A stretch of 64,000 bases of DNA from Eublepharis macularius (taxonomy: Eukaryota; Chordata; Lepidosauria; Squamata; Eublepharidae), in contig NC_072801.1 of NCBI RefSeq assembly GCF_028583425.1, forward strand, positions 62,511,766 to 62,575,765. The letters are read 5' to 3'. Under the pieces are notes generated by a model. That model worked only from the letters and a program-made list of their open reading frames with translations. It made no database searches and had not been told where the DNA came from. Both the position numbers and the translations under genes were made by a program. Below are positions 1 to 24,369 of this stretch, one piece after another. Every line of letters starts with the position of its first letter. The first letter of the stretch is position 1.

Positions 1-2118
1 TTATTGTGGTCTGCCTTTCTCGTTGGGACTCAATGTGGATTACAAGAGTAAGTACAATCAACAGGATGGGGTATCTAACAAACAATGAAATAGGATTTGG
101 ATTGTAGAAATCTGGTACCAACCAGAAATATGAAACAGAGCTGCATAAGTATGAATGACACATTAAATGATGCAAAAATTTTACTTCGTAGTAACCTACC
201 TACAGCAACAGATAGTGTGAGCTATGCACAGTTGCCTAGTCCATAGTTCCTTCACTCTACCCAAGCTGTGTTCAGAACCATTTTATTACAGTACAGCCCT
301 ATTTCCGGGGAGAAAAAGCCCTCTTGACTACTACAGTTCTGCATAGTTTGCAGAAAGCCAGTAGACTGGAAGGCTTCCCGACCTCATCAGACAAACCATT
401 GCACATCAGGTGGGGGCCACAACAGAGAATGCACATGTAGCAATTCAGTTCCTGGGGCTCTGCTGATGTCACAATGTGCAGGCTTGCAGGCAAAGATTCT
501 GCTAGGGCAGGAATACCTCTCAGTTGGTGGAGGCCTCCTGCAAAGAACAGGCACCTCCATGGGTGGAGTCAAGGAGCCCATGGGGACATGGGGGGCCTAG
601 CCCCATCCAGAATAACAAAACCAGTACTTTGCGGCCCATGGAACACCCCTGTTGTGGTGCCACAATAATCCACAAGGCCCTGTAATTTTGCCTTTGAGCT
701 CCATGTAATTGCAGCCATGATCACATACCCTCCAGGTAGGAGCTAAGATTCCATGGTTCTTGTGTGGGCAAGGAAGGGGATCTGATGCACTGAGAGCAAG
801 AGAATCTGAGGTGCTTTTGGATGTTGTCCTGAAATTGTGTCTCAGTGAAAGAATGCCTGGCCAGATGGGTTTTCTTTGTCCTCAGGAGCCAAAGATGACC
901 GTATTTGGGGGCAGAAAGGATTTTCCCCTGGGATCAGGTTGGCTGGTATGCCTGAGAGGAGGAGATGGGTGGTCGTGTTCCATCACAGTCTGCCCTGGCT
1001 TGTTTGCTTGAGTTATCCAGAGCCAGGGTTTGGCAGACACTTTCTGTGATGTGGACTCATAGATGGGCTGATCTGTTGGGAAGAGGTGATGAGGGGCTCT
1101 CTAGATTGCAGTCTGCAGCCTAATGGTGCTTCCCAGCTCTGGAATTTTACAAGTCAGACTCTAGTGGCATTAAGCATGTGAGTTCTGATCTTGAATACTG
1201 TGCGAAAAATGTGCTTTACTTTAATGATATTGTTCATACAGCCAATTTATCTCTAAACAGTGTCACACTAGAATTAAAATAAGAGAGAATTTATTAATGC
1301 ACAGATCTGTATAATACAGAAATTTAATAGGCTTTAATCTGAATCGACTGAGAGGAACATGGCCACTACCAACGTAATATTAAAATCCACCCCTGCTAAA
1401 AGTAACCTCAGGTTGTCTGCTACGCAGGTATAGTCCTGAATATAAGGTTTTATCTAACTACCTCTTGCCACATTGAGCATACTGGGTTTTAGTCAAGGCA
1501 CGTTATCTAAACAAACTGCATGCAGAAAGCTCTAATCCAAGTTAGAGAACCAATAACTTTATCTAAAGAAATACATTCACTTAAGGTTAATGGAGAGAGA
1601 GAACTAGTAACTGATCTAACTAGCTAGGATGGCTTTAGATTGAAAGTAGGCCATCTCTCTCAGGAGGAGACGCAATGCCTCCTCTCTTGGTGCATTCAGG
1701 GAAGAAGAGAGAAGGGGGGAGAGAAGGGAAGGAAGTTCCCTTGGCAGGAAGGAGACTGATAGCAGCCTATCTATCTATCTGACTCTGTGATTGTTGCCTT
1801 CCTTCTTCTCTGCCGGTGGTCTTAAAAGGTCCAACCGAGCAAGAGACATCGCCAGTCCCTTCTTCTAACAGAGCATGTCACAGTCAAGTAGACAATGTTG
1901 AAAGGTGTCTATTTGGCCAGAGCCGCATAGGCACAGTCACTCAGAATAAGGCACTTTATTTAGACATCCCAGCAGTTCTCCTGACGGAATGGCATTCAAC
2001 CTAGCCAGCATAAATTTTGTGCGAGAAATGTACGGCCCTGTAGATGCAACAAAAGGCCTTGGCAGCTTATCCCCGCTTCCCCATAAGTATTCTCTTCATT
2101 TTGTTTTCTGTTTCTTAG
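1..2118. other. 5' flank of GARIN5B-like gene; no recognised feature
   Basis: About 2.1 kb with no recognisable exon, RNA gene or named repeat. Short open frames here have no family resemblance. A four-unit TATC run lies near 1770. The missing first exon of the GARIN5B-like gene should lie here or left of the window. The first exon I can place starts at 2119 in the middle of a codon, so one or more upstream exons must supply the start codon and one base of a split codon. I could not pick that exon out by eye. Confidence 0.4.
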
Positions 2119-14866
<12,748 letters not shown>

Positions 14867-15123
14867 GGGAATAGTACTGGGGTTGGAAATGAAATTTTGC
14901 ACAGTATTGAGCATGATATTGACAATATTTCTGAATTGGACACCTTTTCAAATTTCACTTTTGAGGGATATGTTAAAAACAGAAACACCCAACCAATGCT
15001 ACATTGTAAATCTTGCTGGTGAATTTTCCAGCAATAATGTTAACTATGGATTTGCCAAAATGCAGTATTTTTATGTCAGGAGCTTTTTTTAAAAAAACCC
15101 TAACTCTAATGGCAAAGTATTTT

Positions 15124-15129
15124 AATAAA
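15124..15129 (+). terminator. Polyadenylation signal of GARIN5B-like gene
   Basis: An AATAAA hexamer lies about 260 nt after the stop codon at 14866 and is the first canonical signal downstream. The 3' UTR would be roughly 280 nt. Confidence 0.6.
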
Positions 15130-15802
15130 GAAAATATAAATTTGCATTTTTACAAGCAAATTTGAGTTGGGAAAAGCAGTTCAAGATTATTCACTCTCTT
15201 TAAAAAATTAGTTGGAACTAAAAAAAAAATTGTTAGAACTCAATACAGCACCCATCTTTGTCAGGTATGTGAATGTAGAGATGAAAGGAGGCAGACAGCA
15301 GTGGTCAAATGGTCAGCTGTGGGATGGTTAAACTCCAAGTGGGACTTCTTTGGATGCTGAATTCTGTACTCAACTCTGAATCTCATGCTCGCTTGGAATT
15401 TCAGAATAAGCAATCCCTAGCTGTAATTTGTTCGTACATAAAGGTTGGAAGGAGAGCAAGAACTTGGGGATGGGAAGCAGAAGGGAAAATTTTGCCTAGA
15501 AACATTGGACTGAAATGGGAGAGAAAAAGAGGCCAACCCTGAACTGTAGAAGGAAACAGGATCCAGTGGGTCCAAATCTTGTTATTCCACAAACGTCACT
15601 ATTCCGCTATTTGTAAGCACCCGTCTCTTCCATAATGGCTGTGCTACAGCACCTCTTGGAAGGCAAAAAAAGGTAGTGGTGTGCCACAGCTAACTGAAAG
15701 TTGGTCTCCATCTCTCATGCTCCTAAAATGCAAAGAACTGTGACCTCACGTCAGACAGATTTCATGTCTCATTTAACCTCTATTGGGTTAAAACTAGGTA
15801 TG

Positions 15803-15900
15803 TATGTGCCATCAAGTCACAACTGACTTATGGCAACCAACCCTAGCGAGGGGCTTTTAAGACAAAAAAGAAGCAGAAGTGGTTTGCCAGTGCCTTAAAG
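15803..15900 (-). mobile_element. 5S-Sauria/Bov-B-type SINE 3' fragment
   Basis: TGTGCCATCAAGTCACAACT, then GACTTATGGCAACC is the complement of the shared SINE/Bov-B 3' end. The 5S-like head is absent. Confidence 0.6.
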
Positions 15901-16149
15901 CTGGGGATGTAAGCTGGGTTCTTTGGAGAAGGCTATGTTTCAGCCAGTACTCTTGAGTGAGGTTAAGAACCAGAACTTCTGGATTGATTGAAGTGAAAAG
16001 GAGTGAAATCTATTGGACTAGAGCTGGGGATGTTTGTGTAAATTATTTCTGTACTACCTTTCCACCCAAGGCAGCAAACCTTAAAACATTTGAGACATTA
16101 AAACTGCACTTAAAATTAAGTATATACAAAATATTTGAATAATTTAATG

Positions 16150-16360
16150 CCCTGACCTGAATAGCCAAGGCAAGCCCGATCTAGTCGGATCTCAGAAACT
16201 AAGCAGGGTCAGATTTGGTTAGTAACTTGATGGGCGACCTCCAAAGATGATCAGGTTGCAGAGGCAGGCAATGGCAAACCACCTGTTAGTCTCTTGCCTT
16301 GAAAATGCCAGCAGGGGTCACCATAAATCACCTATGACTTGATGGCACTCTCCACCAACT
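16150..16360 (+). mobile_element. 5S-rRNA-derived SINE
   Basis: A full-length-looking copy: CCTGACCTGAATAGCC head, GATCTCAGAAACTAAGCAGG, TTGGTTAGTAACTTGATGGG, then the Sauria-type tail GGTCACCATAAATCACCTAT before GACTTGATGGCAC. Confidence 0.75.
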
Positions 16361-16399
16361 AATAATTCAATAAAACATATAAACGTGTAACAACAGAGA

Positions 16400-16611
16400 G
16401 GAGAGCAATAAAGGTTAGATGGTCTTTTAGATATATAGGTTTTAATGTGTGTACTCTACTATGGGTTTTTATGTTGTATTTTACTATATTATTGGTTTTT
16501 AATATCTGTATTTGATTTTAGTATTGTATTGTTGATTTTAATGTTTGTATTTTAGATGCAAGTTGTAAACCACCTTGAGCATCAGACATGGTGGAGAGGT
16601 GATATATAAGT
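16400..16611 (+). mobile_element. L2-type LINE 3' tail
   Basis: A repeated TTTTAATGTTTGTATTTTA-like UTR, then GTAAACCACCTTGAGCATCA and GATATATAAGTT, which leads straight into (GAAT)n. Confidence 0.55.
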
Positions 16612-16714
16612 TGAATGAATGAATGAATGAATGAATGAATGAATGAATGAATGAATGAATGAATGAATGAATGAATGAATGAATGAATGAATGAATGAAT
16701 GAATGAATGAATGA
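16612..16714. repeat. (GAAT)n microsatellite between two LINE pieces
   Basis: About 25 GAAT units. Frames read through it as HSFIHSF on the minus strand, which is an artefact. Confidence 0.95.
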
Positions 16715-17155
16715 AAGTCTCCACCTGTTGGTGGAAGATAATGATACAGGGAAATAGAGAAATTTCCTTGGGGTGGGAGTTCCAAAATTTCAGCACCATG
16801 ACTGAGAAGGTCCTTTCTCAGGTTGCCCCCTCTCTAGCCTCAGGTGGCAGGGGCAACTGAAGCAGTCTCCAAAGATGAGTGGAATGGATGGGTAAGTTCA
16901 CATGGGATTAGGCCGTCCTTCAGGTATGCTGGCCCCAAGCCATGGGGGGGCTTTAAAGGTCAAAACCAGCCTCTTGAATGAGACTTAGAAGCAAATTGGG
17001 ATCCAGCAGAAATGGAACAAGACTGGAGTGATACGGTCCCTACAATAAACCCCAATCAACATTCTGACTGCAGCATTCTGTACCAATTGTAGCTTCTGGA
17101 CAGTTTTCAAGGGTAGATTGGCAAGTATCTGAGAGGTGATAGAATCAAGGACTTG
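16715..17155 (-). mobile_element. L2 LINE ORF remnant
   Basis: The minus strand reads LVQNAAVRMLIG and ITPVLFHFCWIP, then FWNSHPKEISL and HQQVETFI, matching the end of the L2 ORF. The usual 3' UTR is missing because the copy stops at the microsatellite. Confidence 0.65.
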
Positions 17156-18685
17156 TGTGTTTGATACTGTTACCCATCCTTTAAGAAATAAACTGGATAA
17201 GAAAGTCTTAAGTAAGGGAACAGCGAAATGTAAGACGACAGTTTGTTTATCTTTCAAGGAATTTACACGAGATCTTCCTGCTGGATCCTATCCTGACAGA
17301 GCTAAGGGGATGCATAAGTCCCAGGGCAAGAAGGGTGGTAGGACAGAGCTGCAAAACACTTCCCAATATGCATCGAAAGGGATTTCAGGGTGTCCAGTAA
17401 TCCAGAAGCCTCACTGTGCTGATTTTACTGCATCTGTATTAAATTTGAGGGATTTCCTCTATACTGTACCACATTGTTTTTCCTTGCTCTTGTTTTTAGG
17501 AGTTACAACTGAGCCAGTTTGAAAGCACCTGTCTCAATGTCTACGGCACCTCTGCTTGTAGTTCCCAGCCTGTGTTGTGAAGCAAGCCCAATTTCAAAAT
17601 AACCAGGAGCCGCGTGTTCAGAGGAATAGGAGCAAGTGGCTGCTTTGGATATGTGGAGAATCAAAGGGCATTTTAATTAAAAATTTTAACTGAAAAGTAT
17701 GTCTTTTTTTCTTCTTCTTCTCTGGCTGGAGCAAACCCAGTCATCAGAAAACACAGATTGTTGGCAGTTGGCACAAGGCTTTTATGTTGTGACTGCGGGC
17801 TGCCGGATGCTTTTCCTCCCAGACTTGATCCTTACTGGCTAGCTCAAGTGTTGCCTGCGATGCCTGCAAATGGCATCATCCATAACCTTGAAAACAAGGA
17901 TCCCTCCAGTAGGTGAATGTATAGATCTCCCCAAAGTATTCATGTTTGTTGGGGAACAACACAAGGATTTTGGATCATATGTTTGATGGGAGTTTTGTGC
18001 CTCCAAGACACGCAATGGCTCTTTTCTGCTTGTAACCATAGGACACAGGGAGAAACAGCTATAGCCTTACTTCCTTGCTATTCCCACCTCCTCGAACCAC
18101 TCTATGGAGCTGCTGTTGGCTCCGTTGTGAAACTTACACGTAGCCACATAACATGATTTTTACAGTTGAGTCAACAGCCACTTGACAGGGCAGTTGGAGA
18201 ACACAAAAACAGCAGGGGAGGAGACTACAGCCACTTCTCCCTCATGTTGTGAATGCAACAGAAAAGAGCTAACATGCATCTGGGAGGCACAACACTTTCA
18301 CAAGCCCTTCTCTGAACAGAGCCAGAGAAGTAAATGGCATGCCATGGGTCAGTAAGGAAAAATAACTGAAAATTGATGGAGCAAGTTACCCACAAGAATA
18401 TTTTGATATCTGTGAGCGGATAGCTGTGAATGCTCTGGAGTTGGGTGATTATCTCTGATCACAAGGTCTCAGCCTCTTGACTCAAGCAAGAATATTTTTA
18501 CATTTGTGGTACATTCTGCCTTTCTTTTGTGACACTCCTGGATCAAGAGTACTGTGTAGGTTAAAGAAAGTTAAATGAACACACTTTGGAGCTGGCCATT
18601 AGATGGTTTTTAACTGAGCTGTAGAAGTTGTGGAACAGTCTTCCTAAATAATAGTGGGAGGTGGGTCTCTAGAAACAGTTATGAA
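17156..18685. other. Intergenic DNA, nothing recognised
   Basis: About 1.5 kb between LINE pieces. The open frame at 17136-17522 has no family resemblance. No exon signature or repeat family could be named. Confidence 0.4.
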
Positions 18686-18689
18686 GGAG

Positions 18690-19945
18690 ATTGGATGATA
18701 TTTCAGTGTGGCTCATTAGGATGATGAAGAGTCCTCTAGCCATGCTGCTTTATTCCACATATCATGGTGTCCTTGAGTGCCTTTTCATGCTGGGATTGGG
18801 AGGCACTGGTCTGTTGTGGTTCCAGTCCTACTTGGAAGGTAGGTTTCAGAAGGTGGTGCTGGAGGACTGCTGCTCAGCCCCTTGGCCTGTTGGGTCCTGC
18901 AAGGTTCCATCGTATCCCCTATGCTTTTTAACATCTACATGAAACGGCTGGATGAGGTCATCCAGGTATTTGGGCTGGGTTGCCACCAATATGTAGATGA
19001 CTCTCAGCTCTATCTTGCGCTTCCAGTTGATAGAAACCCTGAACCAGTGCCTGGAGGTAGTTTTGGAGTGGATGTGGTCTAATTAACTGAAGCTTAAGCC
19101 TGACACGATGGAAGTGCTACTGGTAAGCAGAAGATCTGACCAGAGATTTAAAGTGTCACCCTTTCTGGATGGGGTTGCACTCCCCTTGAAATAGTTCTGT
19201 AGTCTGTGGGTGCTCTTGGACCCAGTCCTACCCCCTGGATAAGCAGGTGGTAGCAGTGGCCAGGGGAGCCTTTTACCATCTTTGGTTAGCCAGCTGCAGC
19301 CTTTCATGGGTAGAAAAGATCTGGCCACTTTGATGCATGCCCTAGCTACATTTAGTATTCAGAAACTTCAATTGGTGCAGAATGCTGCAGTCAGAATGGA
19401 GCCCATTTCGCTTCAGCCTTGGATAATTTACACTGGCTCCCAGCTTTTTTCCCCAGGCACAATTCAAGGTGGTGGTTTTGACCTTTAAAGCCCTGTATTG
19501 TTTGGGACCAACATACCTGAAGGACTACCTATTTCCTTATGAACCTACCCGACTACTGCAGTCATCTTTGGAGGCGCTGCAGCTGCTTCGAGTGCACCCG
19601 CCTTCTGAGATTAGGCAGGTGACAACCTGGGACAGGACACCAAAACTGGAACTCTTCCCCAGGGAGATTCTGTTGCCATTTCTGCCAGCAAGTAAAGGCT
19701 TTTTTGTTTCATTTGGTGTTTTCTCCGTGATCCCTCATTCCTGCCCAATATTTTAATTATTGTTTTTATGTCTTTGTATGTATTTTAGTTGTGGTTTTAA
19801 TTGTTTTAATTATGTATAATTGTTCTTTTTGGTTGGTTTTAATTGTTTTGACCATGTATATTATCATGTGTTAGCCACCTTGGTGGCCCTTTGTGAGGGC
19901 AGAAAGGCAGGATATAAAGTTTGTTTAATAAAAATCAAGTAAATG
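18690..19945 (+). mobile_element. L2-clade LINE, 3' third, decayed
   Basis: Reverse-transcriptase remnants include HGVLECLFMLGLGGTGLLWF, FQSYLEGRFQKVVLEDCCSA, SPMLFNIYMKRLDEV and GCHQYVDDSQLYL, where VDD stands at the catalytic ADD position. Then come KLQLVQNAAVRM, VVLTFKALYCLGPTYLKDYL and a 3' UTR ending near GCAGGATATAAAG. Several frame breaks and missing blocks show it is a dead, 5'-truncated copy. Confidence 0.8.
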
Positions 19946-20598
19946 TTTAATTTAGAAGTAGCTGTGGGCTATTTGCCTTGTTGGATCTCTCCCCACCTAC
20001 CTACCCCCACTCCCTGTAGAAGAATCAGCAGCTTGGGCAGTGGGGAAAATTAAGTGGCAGGAGAAGAATTATACTCTCTCCCTCTCAGTGCAGCTTGTTC
20101 TAGTCTATGAGGAGCAGCTTTAGTTTATACTGGTTTATATGAAAAGATGCCCAGCTTAATTTCTGCATCTCCATTTATAAAGCAGTGGAGGTAACAGCTT
20201 TGGGAAAGACCTTTCTCTGACAATGTAGATGGATCAATAGACTGATCCAGTACAAGCAAGGTAGACCTATTGGTTCACCATATATGATTCAATTTGAGAT
20301 TCCCTCACAGATGCTGTTAACTGGAAAGAAATACATTGAGAGATCCAGTCACAGACCTTTCACCTAGTGTGCAGTTTAGCTCTCATACCTTACATGATTT
20401 ATACAACAATACTATTAACTATACGACAATAACAATATGATTTATATGTCAATAATGTTAACAGTGGGCCAGATTTTCTGTTTTATACCTTGGTTTTCTA
20501 CACACCCTAAATGTGGCAGTATCCATTGCTGGGAATATTGAAAAAAATCCAGCATGATTACAATTGAAAGAAAATGTGCACACGCATGTGCACAGATA

Positions 20599-20705
20599 CA
20601 CACACACACACACACACACACTTGTCAGTTGTAGGCTTATTTTTGCTGATACATACATACATATGTACGTATATATATACACACACACACATACATACAT
20701 AAATA
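20599..20705. repeat. (AC)n and (ATAC)n simple repeats
   Basis: About eleven CA units at 20599-20620, a second CA run near 20680, and ATAC-rich DNA between and after them. Confidence 0.85.
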
Positions 20706-21423
20706 AATTATCATATGGAAGTGAGCACTGGCCTATTTTCTCCTTTCCTATAGAAGAGGCGGACAAATGGCATTAATTTACTCTAGTGTGGTTGTACAAA
20801 TAGTGTGCATTTTCAATATATATGTTATGAGATCTTTTTACATCTTTTTAAAAAAAACATTTTATTTAACATTTCAGACATCCCTGACTGGCCCATATTT
20901 TCACACTGAATCTTCCCTCCCACCAGTTCCAGAAGATTCCAAGGCAGTTATTCCCAACTGTTAGGCCCCAAAACAGTTATCTGCAAGTTGATTGGGTAAA
21001 GGGCAGTTATTCCAATTGGGTGGGGAAAGCCGGGACTAAACCTTAGCTCATTTGTTAGAAAACCCAACCCCTGTGGCTGCCACAGTGCTAATTCCAAAAG
21101 ATTTGTTGACAATACCTCAAAAATCTCAAAGGATCAGCCAGCATTCAGCATTCATTATACGCCCTTGGACTACGTGGTTTCTCTCATCAGAAAAGTCCCT
21201 GGTTTTTTATCTCCGGATTCATTGGCTGGCTTTTTATTCAGGTGACCACAAACCAGAGGCTGCTGAAGTGCCATGATTCTCTGCCTCCCTCTTCCTCTTC
21301 TGGCATCCAGAATCACACCAACTATTTGACTATTACTGAGTAATGAGGGTTGGGGGGGGGAGAATGGGCAGGGGGTGCGCAGCGGGAGGGGAAGAGATTT
21401 TAGCTTGTGACAAGAAGTGGGGC

Positions 21424-21745
21424 CGCCAGGTTTCCAACTTCCAGGTGGGCCTTGAAGATCTCCCAGAATTACAACTGATCTCGATTACTGAAATCAATTT
21501 CCCTGGAGAAAATGGCTGCTTTGGAGGGTAAGCTCTATGGCATTATACCCAGTTTAGGCCCCTTCTCTCCCCAAGCCATGCCTACCCCAGATTCTGCATC
21601 TGACAAAGAAAGCTGTGGCTCTCGTAAGCATATGCTACAATAAAGTTGGTTAGTCTTAAAGGTGCTACTGGACTCTTTACTATTTTGCCCCAGATTCTAC
21701 ACCCAAATCTACAGAAATTTTAAAACTCAAAGTTGGCAGTTCTAG
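21424..21745. mobile_element. AGGGTTGCCA-end MITE, form B, with an insertion
   Basis: Begins CCAACTTCCAGGTGGGCC, carries the core GAAAATGGCTGCTTTGGAGG and ends near AGTTGGCAGTTCTAG. A short foreign unit splits it at about 21599-21687. Confidence 0.6.
21599..21687 (+). mobile_element. Short retroposon-like unit with target duplication
   Basis: An insert from CTGACAAAGAAAGCTGTGGC to GGTGCTACTGGACTCTTTAC lies inside a MITE. It is flanked by CCCCAGATTCTGCA and CCCCAGATTCTACA, a near-perfect 14-bp direct repeat of the length LINE machinery makes. Related units lie at 27766-27850 and, inverted, at 53131-53211. Confidence 0.65.
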
Positions 21746-21886
21746 GCTGCTAATATTTGAACTTTAGTGATGTCTTTAACAGGCATTTTACCCACAGGAA
21801 TTAGCAGGGTGGCATGTATGTCCATACTGCATCAAAAATTAACCTGATGATTTATGCATATCAAGGGCTAAAGATTAGGGTTGCCA

Positions 21887-22086
21887 GCCCCAGGTTGGGA
21901 AATTCCTGGAGATTTTTGGGGTGTCGCCCGGATTTTGGGGAAGGGGAGGGACCTCAGTTGGGCATGAAGCAATAGAGTCCACCTTTCAAGTAGCTATTTT
22001 CTCCAGGGGAACTGATTCCTGTTACCTGGAGATCAGTTATTATTCTGGGAGATCCCCAGTCACCACCTGGAGGTTGGCAACACTAC
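21887..22086. mobile_element. AGGGTTGCCA-end MITE, form A
   Basis: Begins AGGGTTGCCAGCCCCAGG, contains AAATTCCTGGAGATTTTTGG, and ends CACCTGGAGGTTGGCAAC. Confidence 0.7.
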
Positions 22087-22147
22087 TAAAGACACCAGCC
22101 TATGCTGGGTTTTCCTGGTAAGTTGTTAGCCCAAGTTAGGCCATAAT

Positions 22148-22360
22148 GATTGCCAGCTTTGAGTTGGGAAATTCCTGGAAATTTGGAAGTGGAGTCTGGG
22201 GAGGGTGGGATTTGGTGAGGGGAGAGACATCAGTGGAGTGTAACACAACAGAGTCCCTCCAAAGCAGCCATTTCTCCAGGGAAACTGATTGTTGTTGCTT
22301 GGAGACAAGCTGTAGTTCTGGGAGCTCTCCAGTCAGCACCTGGAGGTTGGGAACCCTAGC
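22148..22360. mobile_element. AGGGTTGCCA-end MITE, form A
   Basis: TTGCCAGCTTTGAGTTGGGA head, CCAAAGCAGCCATTTCTCC core, and CTGGAGGTTGGGAACCCTAG end. It lies about 60 bp from the previous copy in the same orientation. Confidence 0.7.
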
Positions 22361-22758
22361 TCGTCAATCATTGTGCCTGCCAAACAGAAGGGCACCCATA
22401 GGGCAGCATTACAGGGGCTGTCCAGCTTCAGCTTACTCCTGGTCAATTTTCTCACACTCCACCCTGATAAGAAGATAACCACCATTAGGTTAAAGGTAAA
22501 GGTTGGATTGGGTTGAAGACAAGGCTGAGGCCAAAGCAGAGATTTATTAGCTTCACAGTGTCCCCTGGGCTGTTAAAGCAGAGAAACTGGAACAGGAATA
22601 GGAACTCTGGTGTGGTGCTTCTATGTGAGCCAGCACTCCTCTGTCCTCTCGGAAGGAAGTGGAGGGCCAGGGTGGGTGTTAGCTATGCGGAAGGGCAGTA
22701 CAACGGCAGGTCAGCCGAGTCTCTCACCTTTTTCCACCCATTTCTCTCTCTCTCAGAA

Positions 22759-24124
22759 ATGCAGAACGTTTCAGCTGCTGTGTTGAATTTCAGCCAGGCC
22801 AAGAAGCCACGGGGAGACTATCTCACAGCCCCATTTGACCCACGCTTTCCAAACGCCAACCAGACCCGCAACTGCTACCAGAATTACTTGGGTTGGTGAG
22901 GCTGCATGGGGTGGGAGCTTTTGGATTGTTCTTGAGTGCTGTTGAACTGCTCCTGAGATACAACGCGGAGGTCAATAAGACAAGCTTAAATCTTTTCTTT
23001 TTAAACTTCTGAAGACAGACAGACAGATGCTGAGCACACAGCATCTGCACACAGCAATAAAAACCTAGTGCCAAAGAAATGATTGACACTCTGTTATTTA
23101 ATTAATAAAGTGGAGGGGGGGGGGAATTGCTGTGAACCAGTTAAGACACACCCTCAGGCACTTTTGGGGCCTCACTGACATCTTTTGGATAAAAATAAAG
23201 GAAAAAAGACAGAGCAGCAGCAGAGGATGAAATTGCTGCAGTAGGTAACTGGAGTGAAAACTGCCCTGGTTCGTGATCCCAGTCTGAAGATTACAGTGGC
23301 AGAAGCGGGATAGGTTAGAAGTTGTAGAACTCTGAAGGTGTGCCTGGGCTAGTGACTTCTGTGTTGTTTCTCTTTCTTCCCTGCAGACTACCACCGCTGC
23401 ACTAAGGCCCTGGCAGCCAAAGGCAAAGACACCAAGCTGTGTGACTGGTACCGCAAGGTCTACAAATCCCTGTGTCCTATTTCCTGGGTGAGTGGAAACA
23501 TTGAGTTTGCAGGGAGAATTTGGCCACCTTGCTCATTCCCTTCAGACTGCAGGCATTGCTGCACTGAAGCCACCTTGTGGTTTCCATTTTAGTCTTGCTA
23601 TTTGAAAAAGGGCTCTTTTCCTGCCTTTTTGGTTCTTTCTTATTCAGAACCTCGCTTTTGAACCAGCTGGCAAGTTTTTGAATGTAAGGGCGGGAAACCA
23701 AAACATTTTGTGACAATCCTAATCCCAATGCACTGGACTATTGCCAACAAAGTATGCACTCATCCTGCTTCTTTCCAGTGACCTCTCCCAGGGGACTGTC
23801 TCCTTTTTGTCTGAGAACCATTTTGGAATCCTAGAGTACATATCAATGTCATATCAGCAAAATGTCTGCCAGATCTGCATACCAAATTCCAGGATATTCA
23901 TCACAAAGGATATCTTAAGTGGCAAGGGGTGACCCATAAAACATAAGTGTGGGGGCACCTTTCAGGAACAGCAAATTTTTAATTGTTTGTTTTACCATTG
24001 GGGACGGGGCGTCACTTGGATTTGGTGCTTCAGAAAACTCTGAACGTTCTTCTGCCTGTCCTGTTCTCAGGTGAAGAACTGGGATGAGCAGCGGGAAGAG
24101 GGAACCTTTCCTGGCAAGATATGA
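22759..24124 (+). CDS. COX6B2: Cytochrome c oxidase subunit 6B (COX6B2-like)
   Basis: Coding exons 22759-22891, 23387-23487 and 24071-24124 join in phase to a 95-residue protein. It is the CHCH-fold subunit VIb on the intermembrane-space face of respiratory complex IV, bridging the two monomers. The CX9C pair (Cys39, Cys49) and the CX10C pair (Cys63, Cys74) are intact. Family landmarks are [53 protein letters not shown] and CPISW favour COX6B2 over COX6B1, as does the GARIN5B neighbour. The N-terminus ([19 protein letters not shown]) matches neither paralogue as I know them. The ATG lies two bases into an exon after CTCTCTCTCAG, so a 5' UTR exon must lie upstream. The first donor (G/GTTGGT) is weak, but it is the only one that keeps the frame. 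Confidence 0.92.
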
Positions 24125-24300
24125 GCTTCTACTTTGCTTTACGTGAAAAGCCACTCCCTGCCCAGCAGTGCCACAGGTTTCCCAGCTCATCCCAAATCAA
24201 TCAATCCCATTCTTGGATGCTTCAGCCCATGTGTCTTTGAATTATTCCATTGGTTTTGTGTGTTTACCAAATGGAAAAAAAGGGAGGGGGAATGTTTCCC

Positions 24301-24306
24301 AATAAA
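24301..24306 (+). terminator. Polyadenylation signal of COX6B
   Basis: AATAAA lies about 180 nt after the stop at 24124, just before the minus-strand L2 tail begins. Confidence 0.65.
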
Positions 24307-24369
24307 TTCTTCCTGGAAACTGAAATGTTTGTCCCTTTTCTATTTCCTGGCTGTGCCAATGGTTGTTAA

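Noticed and set aside
1989-2118. Upstream extension of the first GARIN exon to the ATG at 1989
   Set aside because: The frame is open, but the sequence before 2119 has no GARIN resemblance and a good TTTCTTAG acceptor lies at the border.
16518-16799. Open frames reading HSFI repeats
   Set aside because: They are a translation of the GAAT microsatellite joined to an L2 remnant.
22892-22899. Alternative COX6B donor TTG/GTGAGG
   Set aside because: It has a better consensus, but its use would bring a stop codon at the junction with the next exon, so the weaker upstream GT is preferred.
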